Source: Pseudomonas sp. KU43P | GTDB taxonomy: Bacteria > Pseudomonadota > Gammaproteobacteria > Pseudomonadales > Pseudomonadaceae | Assembly: GCF_033095865.1 (NCBI RefSeq) | Contig: NZ_AP019365.1 | Coordinates: 4,809,501-4,873,500 of the forward strand | Direction of reading: 5' to 3' | DNA: 64,000 nt | In this document: positions 9,127-18,204 of the stretch, in pieces | How the letters are laid out: every line of letters starts with the position of its first letter | Numbering within the stretch: position 1 is the stretch's first letter | Translations under genes and position numbers: made by a program | The notes under the pieces: model-generated | The model's input: the letters and a program-made list of their open reading frames with translations, nothing else | Told to the model about the DNA's origin: nothing | The model's database searches: none

Positions 9127-9492
9127 TCAGACGGAAGCGTTGGCTGGGCGGAAACTGAAATAGTCGCGCAGCGAGCGAACGAAATCATCGTACTCGCGCG
9201 GTGCCTGCAGCAGCATGAAGCCTGAATCGTAGTGGCCTGGTGTCTGGTCTTCGCGACACCACAGGCAACTGGCCGTCAGGTTGATGAACTGGAAGCCGCC
9301 GCCGGCGAGCGGCACGCGCAATTGCAGCTCGTAATCCGGCCCGACCAGAACTGGGAGTTGGCTGATCAGCATCAACCCGTCTTCAGAGGCATTACCCAGC
9401 TGCCCGATCGGCTGATCGGTGAAGCGATTGAACACCCTCAGCGCGCAGGGGAGTTGATGGCGTTCTATATGGCGCTTGTTGAAGATGGTCAC
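9127..9492 (-). CDS. PilZ-domain protein (putative c-di-GMP receptor)
   Basis: About 121 residues, a single PilZ domain. The binding signature is present: RHIERH near the N-terminus (RxxxR type) and NASEDG (D/N-x-S-x-x-G). Such proteins bind c-di-GMP and relay it to motility or envelope targets. The chosen start is GTG at 9492 (MTIFNKRHIERHQLP); a TTG at 9525 would add 11 residues, and neither has a strong ribosome site. It lies 46 bp upstream of sbcB on the same strand. Confidence 0.8.
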   Translation of the reverse strand: MTIFNKRHIERHQLPCALRVFNRFTDQPIGQLGNASEDGLMLISQLPVLVGPDYELQLRVPLAGGGFQFINLTASCLWCREDQTPGHYDSGFMLLQAPREYDDFVRSLRDYFSFRPANASV

Positions 9493-9609
9493 AAGTGCAG
9501 TCCGTACCCAATGCCAGGAATGCAAGGTACTGGCGGTTGTTGTAACAACTAAGTTACAGGTTAACGCAGCTGGCCGTGCAAATCTCGTGAATTTATCGAC
9601 ACCTTGGTG

Positions 9610-9999
9610 TTAACGCCAAGGAGAGGTATTCACTGGGCTAGCCACTGCCGTCTGTCCGCTGCGGTAATGCCCCAGCTTCTCCAGGGTTTGCAGGCGTGCC
9701 CTGGCGCGGTAGGCATACTCGTTGTTCGGATACTGCTGGATCAGGTACTCATAGGTTTGCGCGGCGTCGACATACAGTTGCTGGCGTTCCAGGCATTGGC
9801 CGCGCAGCAACGATACTTCCGGATGGATGAACGGCCGTGCACGGCTGGTGCGGTCCACCTGGGACAATTCCAACATGACCTTCTGGCAATCGCCCCGGTC
9901 ATAGGCGCGGTACGCGTTGTTCAAGTGGTGGTCCATGGACCAGCGGGTGCAGCCGACGGTGCTGGCCGCCGCCAGAGCTAAAACGATCAGGGCTCGCAT
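9610..9999 (-). CDS. Small TPR-like lipoprotein
   Basis: 129 residues. A lipoprotein signal with cysteine at about 17 (STVGC) is followed by helical repeats resembling a TPR/YbgF-like fold (AYDRGDCQKVMLELSQ..., AAQTYEYLIQQYPNNEYAYRARARL). AAGGAG lies seven bases before the ATG. It probably sits in the outer-membrane inner leaflet as a scaffold; no specific partner can be named. Confidence 0.75.
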   Translation of the reverse strand: MRALIVLALAAASTVGCTRWSMDHHLNNAYRAYDRGDCQKVMLELSQVDRTSRARPFIHPEVSLLRGQCLERQQLYVDAAQTYEYLIQQYPNNEYAYRARARLQTLEKLGHYRSGQTAVASPVNTSPWR

Positions 10000-10055
10000 G
10001 GGGGATCTCCTTTATTAGGCAGTGTATCGGCCCTCCGGAACATTTCTTCAGCTTC

Positions 10056-10131
10056 CAGCTGCAAGGCACAAGCTGCAAGCGATACCGCTACGCGCACACG
10101 CTTGCAATTTACCGCGTGTACCTTGCAGCTG
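10056..10131. repeat. Nested inverted repeats upstream of pykA
   Basis: Outer arms CAGCTGCAAGG (10056-10066) and CCTTGCAGCTG (10121-10131) match perfectly. Inner arms TGCAAGCG (10074-10081) and CGCTTGCA (10099-10106) also match. The 76-bp element could form a cruciform or long RNA hairpin. Similar AGCTGCAAG-type repeats are scattered in Pseudomonas intergenic DNA. Confidence 0.65.
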
Positions 10132-10227
10132 ACCTATCTGCGCGCCTTGCAGGTAGTGCAACGGAACAATGACTACAGCGCGATTCAGGAGTAGCCTTTC
10201 GCTGCGCTTCACTATAGGAGTCTGTGC

Positions 10228-11682
10228 ATGACCATCCGCCGTACCAAAATCGTCGCCACCCTTGGCCCCGCCAGCAACTCGCCGGAAGTGATCGAACAGC
10301 TGATCCTCGCCGGCCTGGACGTGGCACGCCTGAACTTTTCCCACGGCACTCCGGACGAGCACAAGGCGCGCGCCCGCCTGATCCGTGACATCGCCGCCAA
10401 GAACGGCCGCCATGTCGCGCTGCTGGGTGACCTGCAGGGTCCGAAGATCCGCATCGCCAAATTCAGCAACAAGCGCATCGAACTGAAGATCGGTGACAAG
10501 TTCACCTTCTCCACCGCCCATCCGCTGACCGAAGGCAATCAGGACATCGTCGGTATCGACTATCCGGACCTGGTCAAGGACTGCGGCGTCGGTGACGAAC
10601 TGCTGCTCGACGATGGCCGCGTGGTCATGCGCGTCGAAACCGCCACCGCAGATGCCCTGCACTGCGTGGTGATCGTCGGCGGCCCACTGTCCGACCACAA
10701 AGGCATCAACCGCAAAGGTGGCGGCCTGACCGCTCCGGCCCTGACCGAGAAAGACAAGGCTGACATCAAGCTGGCCGCGGAAATGGACCTGGACTACCTG
10801 GCCGTCTCCTTCCCGCGTGATGCCAAGGACATGGAATACGCCCGCAAACTGCGCGACGAGTCTGGCGGCAGCGCCTGGCTGGTGGCCAAGATCGAGCGCG
10901 CCGAAGCCGTTGCCGACGACGAAACCCTCGACGGCCTGATCGCCGCCTCCGATGCCGTCATGGTTGCCCGTGGCGACCTGGGCGTGGAAATCGGCGACGC
11001 CGAGCTGATCGGCATCCAGAAGAAGATCATCCAGCACGCCCGCCGCAACAACAAGGCGGTGATCGTGGCGACCCAGATGATGGAGTCGATGATCCAGAAC
11101 CCGATGCCGACCCGCGCCGAAGTGTCCGACGTGGCCAACGCCGTGCTCGACAACACCGATGCGGTCATGCTGTCGGCCGAAAGTGCCGCCGGTGCCTACC
11201 CGATCGAGGCTGTCCAGGCCATGGCGCGGATCTGCCAGGGAGCCGAGAAGCATCCGACCAACCAGAAATCCAGCCACCGTCTGCATACCACCTTCGAGCG
11301 TTGCGACGAAAGCATCGCCCTGGCGGCCATGTACACCGCCAACCACTTCCCCGGCGTCAAGGCGATCATCGCCCTCACCGAAAGTGGCTACACCCCGCTG
11401 ATCATGTCGCGCCTGCGTTCGCACGTGCCGATCTACGCGCTGACCCCGCACCGCGCCACTCAGGCCCGTACCTCGATGTTCCGCGGTGTCTACCCGATCG
11501 CCTTCGACCCGGCCTCGCTGCCGGCCGACAAGGTGAGCCAGGCAGCGGTCGACGAGCTGCTCAAGCGTGGTCTGGTGGAACAGGGTGACTGGGTGATCCT
11601 GACCAAAGGCGACAGCTACCACACCATCGGTGGCACCAACGGCATGAAGATTCTGCATGTCGGTGATCCGCTGGTTGGTTGA
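10228..11682 (+). CDS. pykA: Pyruvate kinase
   Basis: 484 residues, full length. It converts PEP and ADP to pyruvate and ATP in the cytoplasm. The start MTIRRTKIVATLGPASNS, substrate segment VARLNFSHG, LLGDLQGPKIRI, and the signature IERAEAV / VMVARGDLGVEIG all match. The C-terminal domain follows with SGYTPLIMSRLR. GGAG lies seven bases before the ATG. It is monocistronic and followed by a strong terminator. Confidence 0.96.
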   Translation: MTIRRTKIVATLGPASNSPEVIEQLILAGLDVARLNFSHGTPDEHKARARLIRDIAAKNGRHVALLGDLQGPKIRIAKFSNKRIELKIGDKFTFSTAHPLTEGNQDIVGIDYPDLVKDCGVGDELLLDDGRVVMRVETATADALHCVVIVGGPLSDHKGINRKGGGLTAPALTEKDKADIKLAAEMDLDYLAVSFPRDAKDMEYARKLRDESGGSAWLVAKIERAEAVADDETLDGLIAASDAVMVARGDLGVEIGDAELIGIQKKIIQHARRNNKAVIVATQMMESMIQNPMPTRAEVSDVANAVLDNTDAVMLSAESAAGAYPIEAVQAMARICQGAEKHPTNQKSSHRLHTTFERCDESIALAAMYTANHFPGVKAIIALTESGYTPLIMSRLRSHVPIYALTPHRATQARTSMFRGVYPIAFDPASLPADKVSQAAVDELLKRGLVEQGDWVILTKGDSYHTIGGTNGMKILHVGDPLVG

Positions 11683-11690
11683 TTCACGAA

Positions 11691-11717
11691 AAAGGGCCGA
11701 TTAGCGGCCCTTTTTTT
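11691..11717 (+). terminator. pykA terminator
   Basis: GGGCCG stem, ATTAG loop, CGGCCC, then seven T residues, starting nine bases after the stop. Confidence 0.93.
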
Positions 11718-11799
11718 GTCAACCTGACATTTCTGCCAGTTGTGAGATGCACTGGCTGAGCAGAGCCTACACGGGCCCTATTGGCTCAGGAGGCTCGTC

Positions 11800-13059
11800 A
11801 TGGCAAACCCTATCGCAAATTCGCTGATCGATCCCGAATACACAGCGAAGATACCGGAAAATATCGGCACAATCGAAACATCCCTGGACACTGACGAGGG
11901 CCGCATCTGCGTCGGTAGTGCTTATGTCGACGAAATCCCTCACTACGCCCTCTTCCGCCTCAAGAAAAATGGCGATCTGGATACCTCCTTCGGCACTGGA
12001 GGCATCACGACCGGCAGCTTTGGACTCAAGCAATCGCTGGCCTACAGCATCACGCAACTGGATGACGGCGCGCTATTGATCATCGGCCTCACCTCGGATC
12101 AATCCTATTTCTTCGATGGTGTTCCAGCGCTGGCTCGCTTCGACAAAAACGGTACCCTGGACACACGCTTCGGCGAGGATGGGCATCGGGTCATCAAGCG
12201 TCCTGCAACGCTGAGTCAGGCGCGGCATAGAGCTTTTTCGACGCCCCCTGCCATGCAATGTCATGTGCGTTCAATCGGCAATGACATTTTGGTACTGGGC
12301 AACTTCTTCGAACTTGATACCGTGCTGATGAAGTTCGATCGCGACGGCAACCTCGACCCAGGCTTCAATGGCACAGGTTACAAGGAGCTCAAGCGCGGGG
12401 ATGACAACTGGCTTCATGGTTTGAACCTCCACGCGAGTGATCAGGGCATTTTGGTATGCGCGAGAGCCTACAACGCCAATAGCTTGCCAGTCGGCGGCTG
12501 CGTGGTATCGCTTAGTCCAGCAGGCGAATACAACAGTGGCTTTGGAACCGGTGGCTTCGCCGACTTCCCCGACACCCTGAAAACCCTGGAGAATTTTCTG
12601 GTGTTACCGGCCGCAAACCGCATCATCGGCTGCGGCATGGGTGATAAGCGAGGGGGCATGATGGTCGCGTTGAATGATCAAGGCGCCATTGATGAATCGT
12701 TCCGCGCACCGCTGCTGGAACGCTACTACAGCCTCGCCTGGAATCAGCTCGTCGCGTACTCCCCCGAGCATGCTGACAGCCCGATACTGGCAGCAGGCAT
12801 ATGGACCCGAGGGCCAGACGCACCGATGCTGATTGGCCGTTTCCATGCCAATGGAGAACTCGACGTGTCCTTCGCAGACGAAGGCACCGGGTACATTCTG
12901 ATAGACGGCACGACCGCTGCCAGGCGCTGCGAGATCCTCGAAAACGGCCTCGAAAAGGGCAAGACCATGGTGCATGTCATGAGTACCAATCCCAACCTTC
13001 CCCGTGGCTCCCTGATCCGATGCCTTACGCAGTTGCGATGCGCTGCCGCTCACGCATGA
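11800..13059 (+). CDS. Delta-60 repeat (beta-propeller-like) protein
   Basis: 419 residues without a signal peptide. It contains at least six delta-60 type repeats with the pattern hydrophobic-F-x-x-x-G-x-h-D-x-x-F-G: LFRLKKNGDLDTSFG, LARFDKNGTLDTRFG, LMKFDRDGNLDPGFN, a weaker LSPAGEYNSGFG, ALNDQGAIDESF, and IGRFHANGELDVSF. Such repeats form a propeller used in surface or export-associated proteins. Composition is visibly more AT-rich than the neighbours, suggesting transfer or different selection. Its last 10 bp overlap the convergent reductase gene. Function unknown. Confidence 0.8.
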   Translation: MANPIANSLIDPEYTAKIPENIGTIETSLDTDEGRICVGSAYVDEIPHYALFRLKKNGDLDTSFGTGGITTGSFGLKQSLAYSITQLDDGALLIIGLTSDQSYFFDGVPALARFDKNGTLDTRFGEDGHRVIKRPATLSQARHRAFSTPPAMQCHVRSIGNDILVLGNFFELDTVLMKFDRDGNLDPGFNGTGYKELKRGDDNWLHGLNLHASDQGILVCARAYNANSLPVGGCVVSLSPAGEYNSGFGTGGFADFPDTLKTLENFLVLPAANRIIGCGMGDKRGGMMVALNDQGAIDESFRAPLLERYYSLAWNQLVAYSPEHADSPILAAGIWTRGPDAPMLIGRFHANGELDVSFADEGTGYILIDGTTAARRCEILENGLEKGKTMVHVMSTNPNLPRGSLIRCLTQLRCAAAHA

Positions 13060-13973
13060 GCACTGAACACATCGGCAAACAACTGGTTCCTCGGCAGCCC
13101 GACAATGTACAACCGGCGAGCGAATCGCTCGACCGTGTCGGGGGCCCCACAGACCAGCGCCAACGTTTGCCGGGACTGCAACTGCAACGCCGACAGTGAC
13201 TGCTCGACGTCTGCGCTGTCGATCATGTCGATGCTGAGCGCTGGAAAGGCCTGCGCCAGTTCAGCAAGGTCGATGGCCAGGTAGTGGTCACGCGCTACGT
13301 GCAGGACACGGATCGGCCCGCGATGCTGCTGGCGCAACGCCTCGCGCAAAATGCCCCACAAGGGCGCAAGGCCGGTACCTGCCGCCAGCAGCCAGAGCGG
13401 CCGCTCCTGCCAGTCCTGGTCATAATGCAACGCCCCGCCGCGGAGTTCACCCAGGCGCAAAGTGTCGCCCACCTGCAATCCCCTCGCCTTGTCGCAGAAG
13501 GCGCCGGGCCGCCGGCAGTCGATGTGGAATTCCAGGAAGTCGTCCTCACCCGGCAGGCTGGCCAGGGAATAAGGCCGCGCGACCGTACCGTTCCACAGCA
13601 CCAAATGCTGACCGGCCTGGTAACGCAGCGCGCGCTCGGGGCGCAGGCGCAGGCGCAGCACATCGCCGTACCCGTCCAGCCCACACACCTGAGCGGCAAT
13701 ACCGTCCTGCAGCGGGTCGAACACCGCCACGCGCAGGTCACTCACCACCCGGCACTGGCAAGCCAGACGCCAGCCCTGGGCATGCTTTTCCAACGCCAGC
13801 GCTTCAGGCAAGGCATCTGCCGGCTGCCCGTCCAGGCAATGCACCAGGCAGGCATGGCAACTGCCGGCACGGCAACTGTAAGGCACGTTAAGCCCGGCCT
13901 CGTTCAGGGCATCGAGCAGGTTGCTGCCGGTGGGCACCGTCCAGCGGCGCTCGCCCACGCAAAGTTCGGGCAT
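13050..13973 (-). CDS. 2Fe-2S ferredoxin / FAD-NAD(P) reductase fusion
   Basis: 307 residues. The N-terminal plant-type ferredoxin domain has CRAGSCHAC plus a downstream Cys (LACQC), ligands for one [2Fe-2S] cluster. The C-terminal reductase domains show the FAD motif RPYSLAS and NAD(P) motif LAAGTGLAPLWGI. It should pass electrons from NAD(P)H through FAD to the cluster, as in oxygenase reductase components, but no oxygenase is nearby. The ATG at 13973 has GGAGA ten bases upstream; the longer in-frame ORF has no such site. Confidence 0.88.
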   Translation of the reverse strand: MPELCVGERRWTVPTGSNLLDALNEAGLNVPYSCRAGSCHACLVHCLDGQPADALPEALALEKHAQGWRLACQCRVVSDLRVAVFDPLQDGIAAQVCGLDGYGDVLRLRLRPERALRYQAGQHLVLWNGTVARPYSLASLPGEDDFLEFHIDCRRPGAFCDKARGLQVGDTLRLGELRGGALHYDQDWQERPLWLLAAGTGLAPLWGILREALRQQHRGPIRVLHVARDHYLAIDLAELAQAFPALSIDMIDSADVEQSLSALQLQSRQTLALVCGAPDTVERFARRLYIVGLPRNQLFADVFSAHA

Positions 13974-14222
13974 GGTCGGTGTTTCTCCAGATATCTCCGG
14001 CTCACTGTAAGCCAAGCGCTCGACGGCAGCAAAAAGGATGCCCACCGGATGCCGACCATGGTCCAGACCGGCCGCAGGTGTGCCCGGCACGGATGCGCGC
14101 TATACTGCCGCGCCTTTTTCCGTCGGCCTGACCTGCCGGCGCCTTGCAAGGCGCTTCGACACGCTGGTCGGCACTGTCGAGCGTCTTTTTGAATGTTCCC
14201 GTCTTTAAGAGGAGCGCGCTGC

Positions 14223-15746
14223 ATGACCGTGATCAAGCAAGACGACCTGATTCAGAGCGTCGCCGACGCCCTGCAATTCATCTCGTACTACCACCCCGTC
14301 GATTTCATCCAGGCGATGCACGAGGCCTACCTGCGTGAAGAGTCGCCTGCTGCACGCGATTCGATCGCCCAGATCCTGATCAACTCGCGCATGTGCGCCA
14401 CCGGCCACCGCCCGATCTGCCAGGACACCGGTATCGTCACCGTGTTCATCCGTGTGGGCATGGACGTGCGCTGGGACGGCGCCACCATGAGCGTCGACGA
14501 CATGATCAACGAGGGTGTGCGTCGCGCCTACAACCTGCCTGAAAACGTCCTGCGCGCTTCGATCCTGGCCGACCCGGCCGGTGCCCGCAAGAACACCAAG
14601 GACAACACCCCGGCCGTCATTCATTACTCGATCGTCCCTGGCGACAAGGTCGAGGTCGATGTCGCGGCCAAGGGCGGCGGTTCCGAGAACAAGTCGAAGA
14701 TGGCCATGCTCAACCCGTCCGACTCGATCGTCGACTGGGTGTTGAAGACCGTGCCGACCATGGGCGCTGGCTGGTGCCCGCCTGGCATGCTCGGCATCGG
14801 CATCGGCGGTACCGCCGAGAAAGCCGCGGTCATGGCCAAGGAAGTGTTGATGGAATCCATCGACATTCACGAACTGAAAGCCCGTGGCCCGCAGAACCGC
14901 CTCGAAGAGATCCGCCTGGAGCTGTTCGACAAGGTCAACCAGCTGGGCATTGGCGCCCAGGGCCTGGGCGGCCTGACCACCGTGCTCGACGTCAAGATCA
15001 TGGACTACCCGACCCACGCCGCCTCGCTGCCGGTGTGCATGATCCCGAACTGCGCCGCCACCCGCCACGCACACTTCGTGCTCGATGGTAACGGCCCGGC
15101 CGAGCTGGAAGCGCCGTCGCTGGACGCCTACCCGGAAATCGTCTGGGAAGCCGGCCCGAGCGCCCGCCGCGTCAACCTCGACGACATCACCCCGGAAGAA
15201 GTCGCCAGCTGGAAGCCGGGCGAGACCATCCTGCTCAACGGTAAGATGCTCACTGGCCGCGACGCTGCGCACAAGCGCATGGTCGAGATGCTCAACCGCG
15301 GCGAGGAGCTGCCGGTCGACCTCAAAGGCCGCTTCATCTACTACGTCGGCCCGGTCGACCCAGTCGGTGACGAAGTGGTAGGCCCAGCCGGCCCGACCAC
15401 CGCCACCCGCATGGACAAGTTCACCCGCCAGATCCTCGAGCAGACCGGCCTGCTGGGCATGATCGGCAAGTCCGAGCGTGGCCCGACCGCCATCGAGGCG
15501 ATCAAGGACAACAAGGCCGTGTACCTGATGGCCGTCGGCGGCGCTGCCTACCTGGTAGCCCAGGCGATCCGCAAGTCCAAGGTCCTGGCCTTCGCCGAAC
15601 TGGGCATGGAAGCGATCTACGAGTTCGAAGTGAAGGACATGCCGGTCACCGTCGCGGTCGACAGCAACGGTGAGTCGGTGCACATCACTGGCCCTGCCCT
15701 GTGGCAGAGCAAGATTGCCGAGAGCCTGGCAGTCGAAGTGAAGTGA
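14223..15746 (+). CDS. Class I (iron-sulfur) fumarate hydratase
   Basis: 507 residues. It interconverts fumarate and malate in the TCA cycle using an oxygen-sensitive [4Fe-4S] cluster. It is a single chain carrying both the alpha part (CQDTGIVTVFIRVG, GGGSENKSKMAML) and the beta part (GKMLTGRDAAHKRMVE, YYVGPVDPVGDEVVGPAGPTT). AGAGGAG lies nine bases before the ATG. Class II FumC is not in this window. The gene is alone, followed by a REP pair. Confidence 0.95.
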   Translation: MTVIKQDDLIQSVADALQFISYYHPVDFIQAMHEAYLREESPAARDSIAQILINSRMCATGHRPICQDTGIVTVFIRVGMDVRWDGATMSVDDMINEGVRRAYNLPENVLRASILADPAGARKNTKDNTPAVIHYSIVPGDKVEVDVAAKGGGSENKSKMAMLNPSDSIVDWVLKTVPTMGAGWCPPGMLGIGIGGTAEKAAVMAKEVLMESIDIHELKARGPQNRLEEIRLELFDKVNQLGIGAQGLGGLTTVLDVKIMDYPTHAASLPVCMIPNCAATRHAHFVLDGNGPAELEAPSLDAYPEIVWEAGPSARRVNLDDITPEEVASWKPGETILLNGKMLTGRDAAHKRMVEMLNRGEELPVDLKGRFIYYVGPVDPVGDEVVGPAGPTTATRMDKFTRQILEQTGLLGMIGKSERGPTAIEAIKDNKAVYLMAVGGAAYLVAQAIRKSKVLAFAELGMEAIYEFEVKDMPVTVAVDSNGESVHITGPALWQSKIAESLAVEVK

Positions 15747-15765
15747 TTTGAATGGGGGCCGCTCT

Positions 15766-15838
15766 GCGGCCCATCGCCGGCAAGCCGGCTCCCACAGGAA
15801 CAGCATCTGTAGGCGCCGGCTTGCCGGCGATGGGCTGC
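15766..15838. repeat. REP pair after the fumarase gene
   Basis: Forward CCATCGCCGGCAAGCCGGCT and inverted GCCGGCTTGCCGGCGATGGG separated by about 10 bp, preceded by a GGGCCGC-type stem. It lies between the convergent fumarase and nitrilase genes and may block transcription or exonucleases. Confidence 0.9.
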
Positions 15839-15852
15839 AACGCAGCCCCCCT

Positions 15853-16725
15853 TCACACAATCCGCACGAATTGCTCCGGCCAATCGCGCCGCGTAAACAC
15901 CTGCCCCTCCTCCCTCACCCGCCGTACCTGCGCCAAATCCACTTCACACACCAGCCAACGGCTCCTCGAAGGGCTCAACGCCTCACTTTCGGCCACCACC
16001 CCGTCCCCCGGCATCCCATGATCCGGCGGCACGAACAGCCCTGCCCGCCCCACATTCTCATCCAGCGCTGGCGACCAGGCGGCGAGCCCGACCGTGGGAC
16101 TCTGCAACACCGCAATCTGGTTCTCCAGCGCCCGTGCCTGGGCGCCGATGCGCACCCGATGGTAGCCCGCTTCGGTATCGGTACAGCTCGGCGCCAGGAT
16201 CAGGTCAGCGCCGCCTTCGGCCAAACAGCGCGCCAGCATCGGAAACTCGTTGTCGTAGCAGATCAGGATGCCCAAGCGCCCTAGGTCCGTGTCGAACACC
16301 TGCAGCCCCTGGCCCGCCGTGATGCCCCACTGCTCCCGCTCGAAGCGGGTCATCATCAGTTTGTCCTGGTGCCCCAACTTGCCAGAGGGCCCGAACAGCC
16401 AGGCCCGGTTGCGATAATGGCCGTCACTGTCGAGTACCGGCAGGCTGCCCGGTTGCAGGTAGATGCCCCAGCTTCGGGCAATACCCTCGCAAAGCGCCAG
16501 CCAAGGTTCGATCAAGGGCTGGATGCCGGCAATCGAAGCCTTCAGGTCGCCACGCTGCTCGGCCGGTAGCTGGCCGCTGAGCACCAGACCCGCGTACTCC
16601 GGCAGCAACAGTAGCTGGGCCCCAGCCTCGGCGGCCTCGGCACACAAGCCCTGCAAATGCTTGGCATAGGCCTCCCAGGTTTCATGCAGCTCGATGGCGT
16701 ACTGGCAGGCGGCAAGGCGAATCAA
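15853..16725 (-). CDS. Carbon-nitrogen hydrolase (nitrilase superfamily)
   Basis: 290 residues. The Glu-Lys-Cys catalytic triad is visible: LLPEYAG (about 43), HQDKLMMTRFE, and ILICYDNEFP. It would cleave an amide or ureido compound; substrate unknown. The start is TTG at 16725, which overlaps the stop of the GNAT gene and has a full AAGGAG site eight bases upstream. This placement decides the unusual start and indicates translational coupling to the acetyltransferase. Confidence 0.88.
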   Translation of the reverse strand: MIRLAACQYAIELHETWEAYAKHLQGLCAEAAEAGAQLLLLPEYAGLVLSGQLPAEQRGDLKASIAGIQPLIEPWLALCEGIARSWGIYLQPGSLPVLDSDGHYRNRAWLFGPSGKLGHQDKLMMTRFEREQWGITAGQGLQVFDTDLGRLGILICYDNEFPMLARCLAEGGADLILAPSCTDTEAGYHRVRIGAQARALENQIAVLQSPTVGLAAWSPALDENVGRAGLFVPPDHGMPGDGVVAESEALSPSRSRWLVCEVDLAQVRRVREEGQVFTRRDWPEQFVRIV

Positions 16726-17312
16726 ATCGGCAGCTCCTTGACCCAGAACGACATGATCTTTTCCGAAATCTCCTGCTCATCCAGGTCGCGCCAGGCGTAG
16801 TGGGTGCGCAGGGAGGGTTCATGCAGGAAGCCACGGTTGCGCCAGAAACCGTGCAACGGTTTGTAGTCCGCAGGCCGCCTCGGGTGCACTCCGGGGCGCT
16901 CCACCGCACAGAATGCGCAGTAGTCGAACTCGGCAAGCTTGTGGGCATAGGACTCGCGCTCGATGAAGAAGCGCACGCCCAGGCCCTGACCGCGGTATTG
17001 CGGCAGCACCAGCGACTCGCCGAAGTAGTAGACGCTGGCAGGGTCGCGCCCCAGGGCCAGGAACGGCTGCTGAAATTCAGGCGCCACGTCCACCAGCGGC
17101 ACGCCCGTGGAAGCGCCGACCACCTGGCCGTCGTCCAGGGCCAAGACCACCAGGCTGCGCCCGGAACGGACATAGCTGGCCAGGTAGTTGGCTTCGTATT
17201 CGAGGGTGCCGTCGTAGAGGTATGGGAACTCGCGGAACACGGTCAGGCGCAGGCGAGCGAGGTCATCGATGTAAGGCGCGATAGCGGCGCCGTGCAAAAG
17301 GCGTATTTCCAT
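16722..17312 (-). CDS. GNAT family N-acetyltransferase
   Basis: 196 residues. The acetyl-CoA binding motif is ESLVLPQYRGQGLGVRFF (Q/R-x-x-G-x-G/A). The pair with a nitrilase-family hydrolase recurs in pseudomonads and suggests the two modify the same small molecule, for example an amide or amine. The stop overlaps the TTG of the downstream hydrolase gene. Substrate unknown. Confidence 0.85.
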   Translation of the reverse strand: MEIRLLHGAAIAPYIDDLARLRLTVFREFPYLYDGTLEYEANYLASYVRSGRSLVVLALDDGQVVGASTGVPLVDVAPEFQQPFLALGRDPASVYYFGESLVLPQYRGQGLGVRFFIERESYAHKLAEFDYCAFCAVERPGVHPRRPADYKPLHGFWRNRGFLHEPSLRTHYAWRDLDEQEISEKIMSFWVKELPI

Positions 17313-17457
17313 GCTTGGCGGTCGTTTTGTCGATGTGGATGACGCGCTCGGCTAAGCCGGGCTTGAGGGGAAACCCTATCATCCGAGCCAACGCACCGCC
17401 TTTTCCCAACACGACAGGTACTGTTCCATGACCGCTACCGAACTGGCAAATGCCTCA

Positions 17458-17546
17458 TGTGGGAGCCGGCTTGCCGGCGATAGGGCCCGTACAGAGCCTC
17501 CCATTTGTCTGACCCGGCCTCATCGCCGGCAAGCCGGCTCCTACAG
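17458..17546. repeat. REP pair in reversed order
   Basis: Here the GAGCCGGCTTGCCGGCGATA copy comes first and TCATCGCCGGCAAGCCGGCT second, opposite to most pairs in this window, so the tails face outward. It ends about 30 bp before the convergent DJ-1/PfpI gene stop. Confidence 0.88.
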
Positions 17547-17575
17547 GGGCTGGCTTTGTCCGCGCAGCGGCCCAG

Positions 17576-18154
17576 TCAGGAAATACGTGTCCCCAGCACT
17601 TTCAGAAACGCCGCCAACCACGCCGGATGCGCAGGCCACGCCGGCGCCGTCACCAGGTTGCCATCCACATGCGCCTGGTCCACGGCAATGTCGATGAACT
17701 TGCCACCCGCCAGCCGCACTTCCGGCGCACAAGCCGGATAGGCACTGCACTCGCGCCCCTCCAGTACACCGGCCGCCGCCAGCAATTGCGCACCGTGGCA
17801 CACTGCGGCAATCGGCTTGCCCGCGTGGTCGAAGGCCTTGACCAGGTCCAGTACCTTCTCGTCCAGACGCAGGTACTCCGGGGCACGGCCGCCCGGAATC
17901 AGCAGCGCGTCGTAGCTTTCGGCACGCACCCGGACGAAGTCATAGTTCAAGGCAAAGTTGTGTCCGGGCTTTTCGCTGTAGGTCTGCTCACCCTCGAAAT
18001 CATGGATCGCCGTGCGCACGGTCTGCCCCGCGACCTTCTCCGGGCACACCGCATGCACGGTGTGACCAACCATGGTCAGCGCCTGGAACGGCACCATCGC
18101 TTCGTAATCCTCGACGTAGTCGCCCACCAGCATGAGAATCTTCTTCGCGGTCAT
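17576..18154 (-). CDS. DJ-1/PfpI family protein (type 1 glutamine amidotransferase-like)
   Basis: About 192 residues. The nucleophile elbow [10 protein letters not shown] with the reactive Cys, and the preceding [12 protein letters not shown], identify the DJ-1/PfpI superfamily (glyoxalase III, deglycase or stress proteins). The ATG at 18154 is preferred because AAGG lies nine bases upstream; a GTG at 18163 is too close to that site. The exact activity is unknown. Confidence 0.87.
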   Translation of the reverse strand: MTAKKILMLVGDYVEDYEAMVPFQALTMVGHTVHAVCPEKVAGQTVRTAIHDFEGEQTYSEKPGHNFALNYDFVRVRAESYDALLIPGGRAPEYLRLDEKVLDLVKAFDHAGKPIAAVCHGAQLLAAAGVLEGRECSAYPACAPEVRLAGGKFIDIAVDQAHVDGNLVTAPAWPAHPAWLAAFLKVLGTRIS

Positions 18155-18204
18155 TGCAGTCACCCTTGGATTACCTGTGAACAGTCACTGCACGATAGTC
18201 GCTG

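Noticed and set aside
10048..11658. Minus-strand frame of 536 residues opposite pykA
   Set aside because: Shadow of the pyruvate kinase gene in high-GC DNA; no family features.
14205..15860. Minus-strand frame of 551 residues opposite the fumarase
   Set aside because: Shadow of the fumarase gene, His/Asp-rich and without a start signal.
17428..17697. Plus-strand ORF of 89 residues
   Set aside because: After ten codons it is translated REP DNA and then antisense to the DJ-1/PfpI gene; only a possible stub is kept as a finding.
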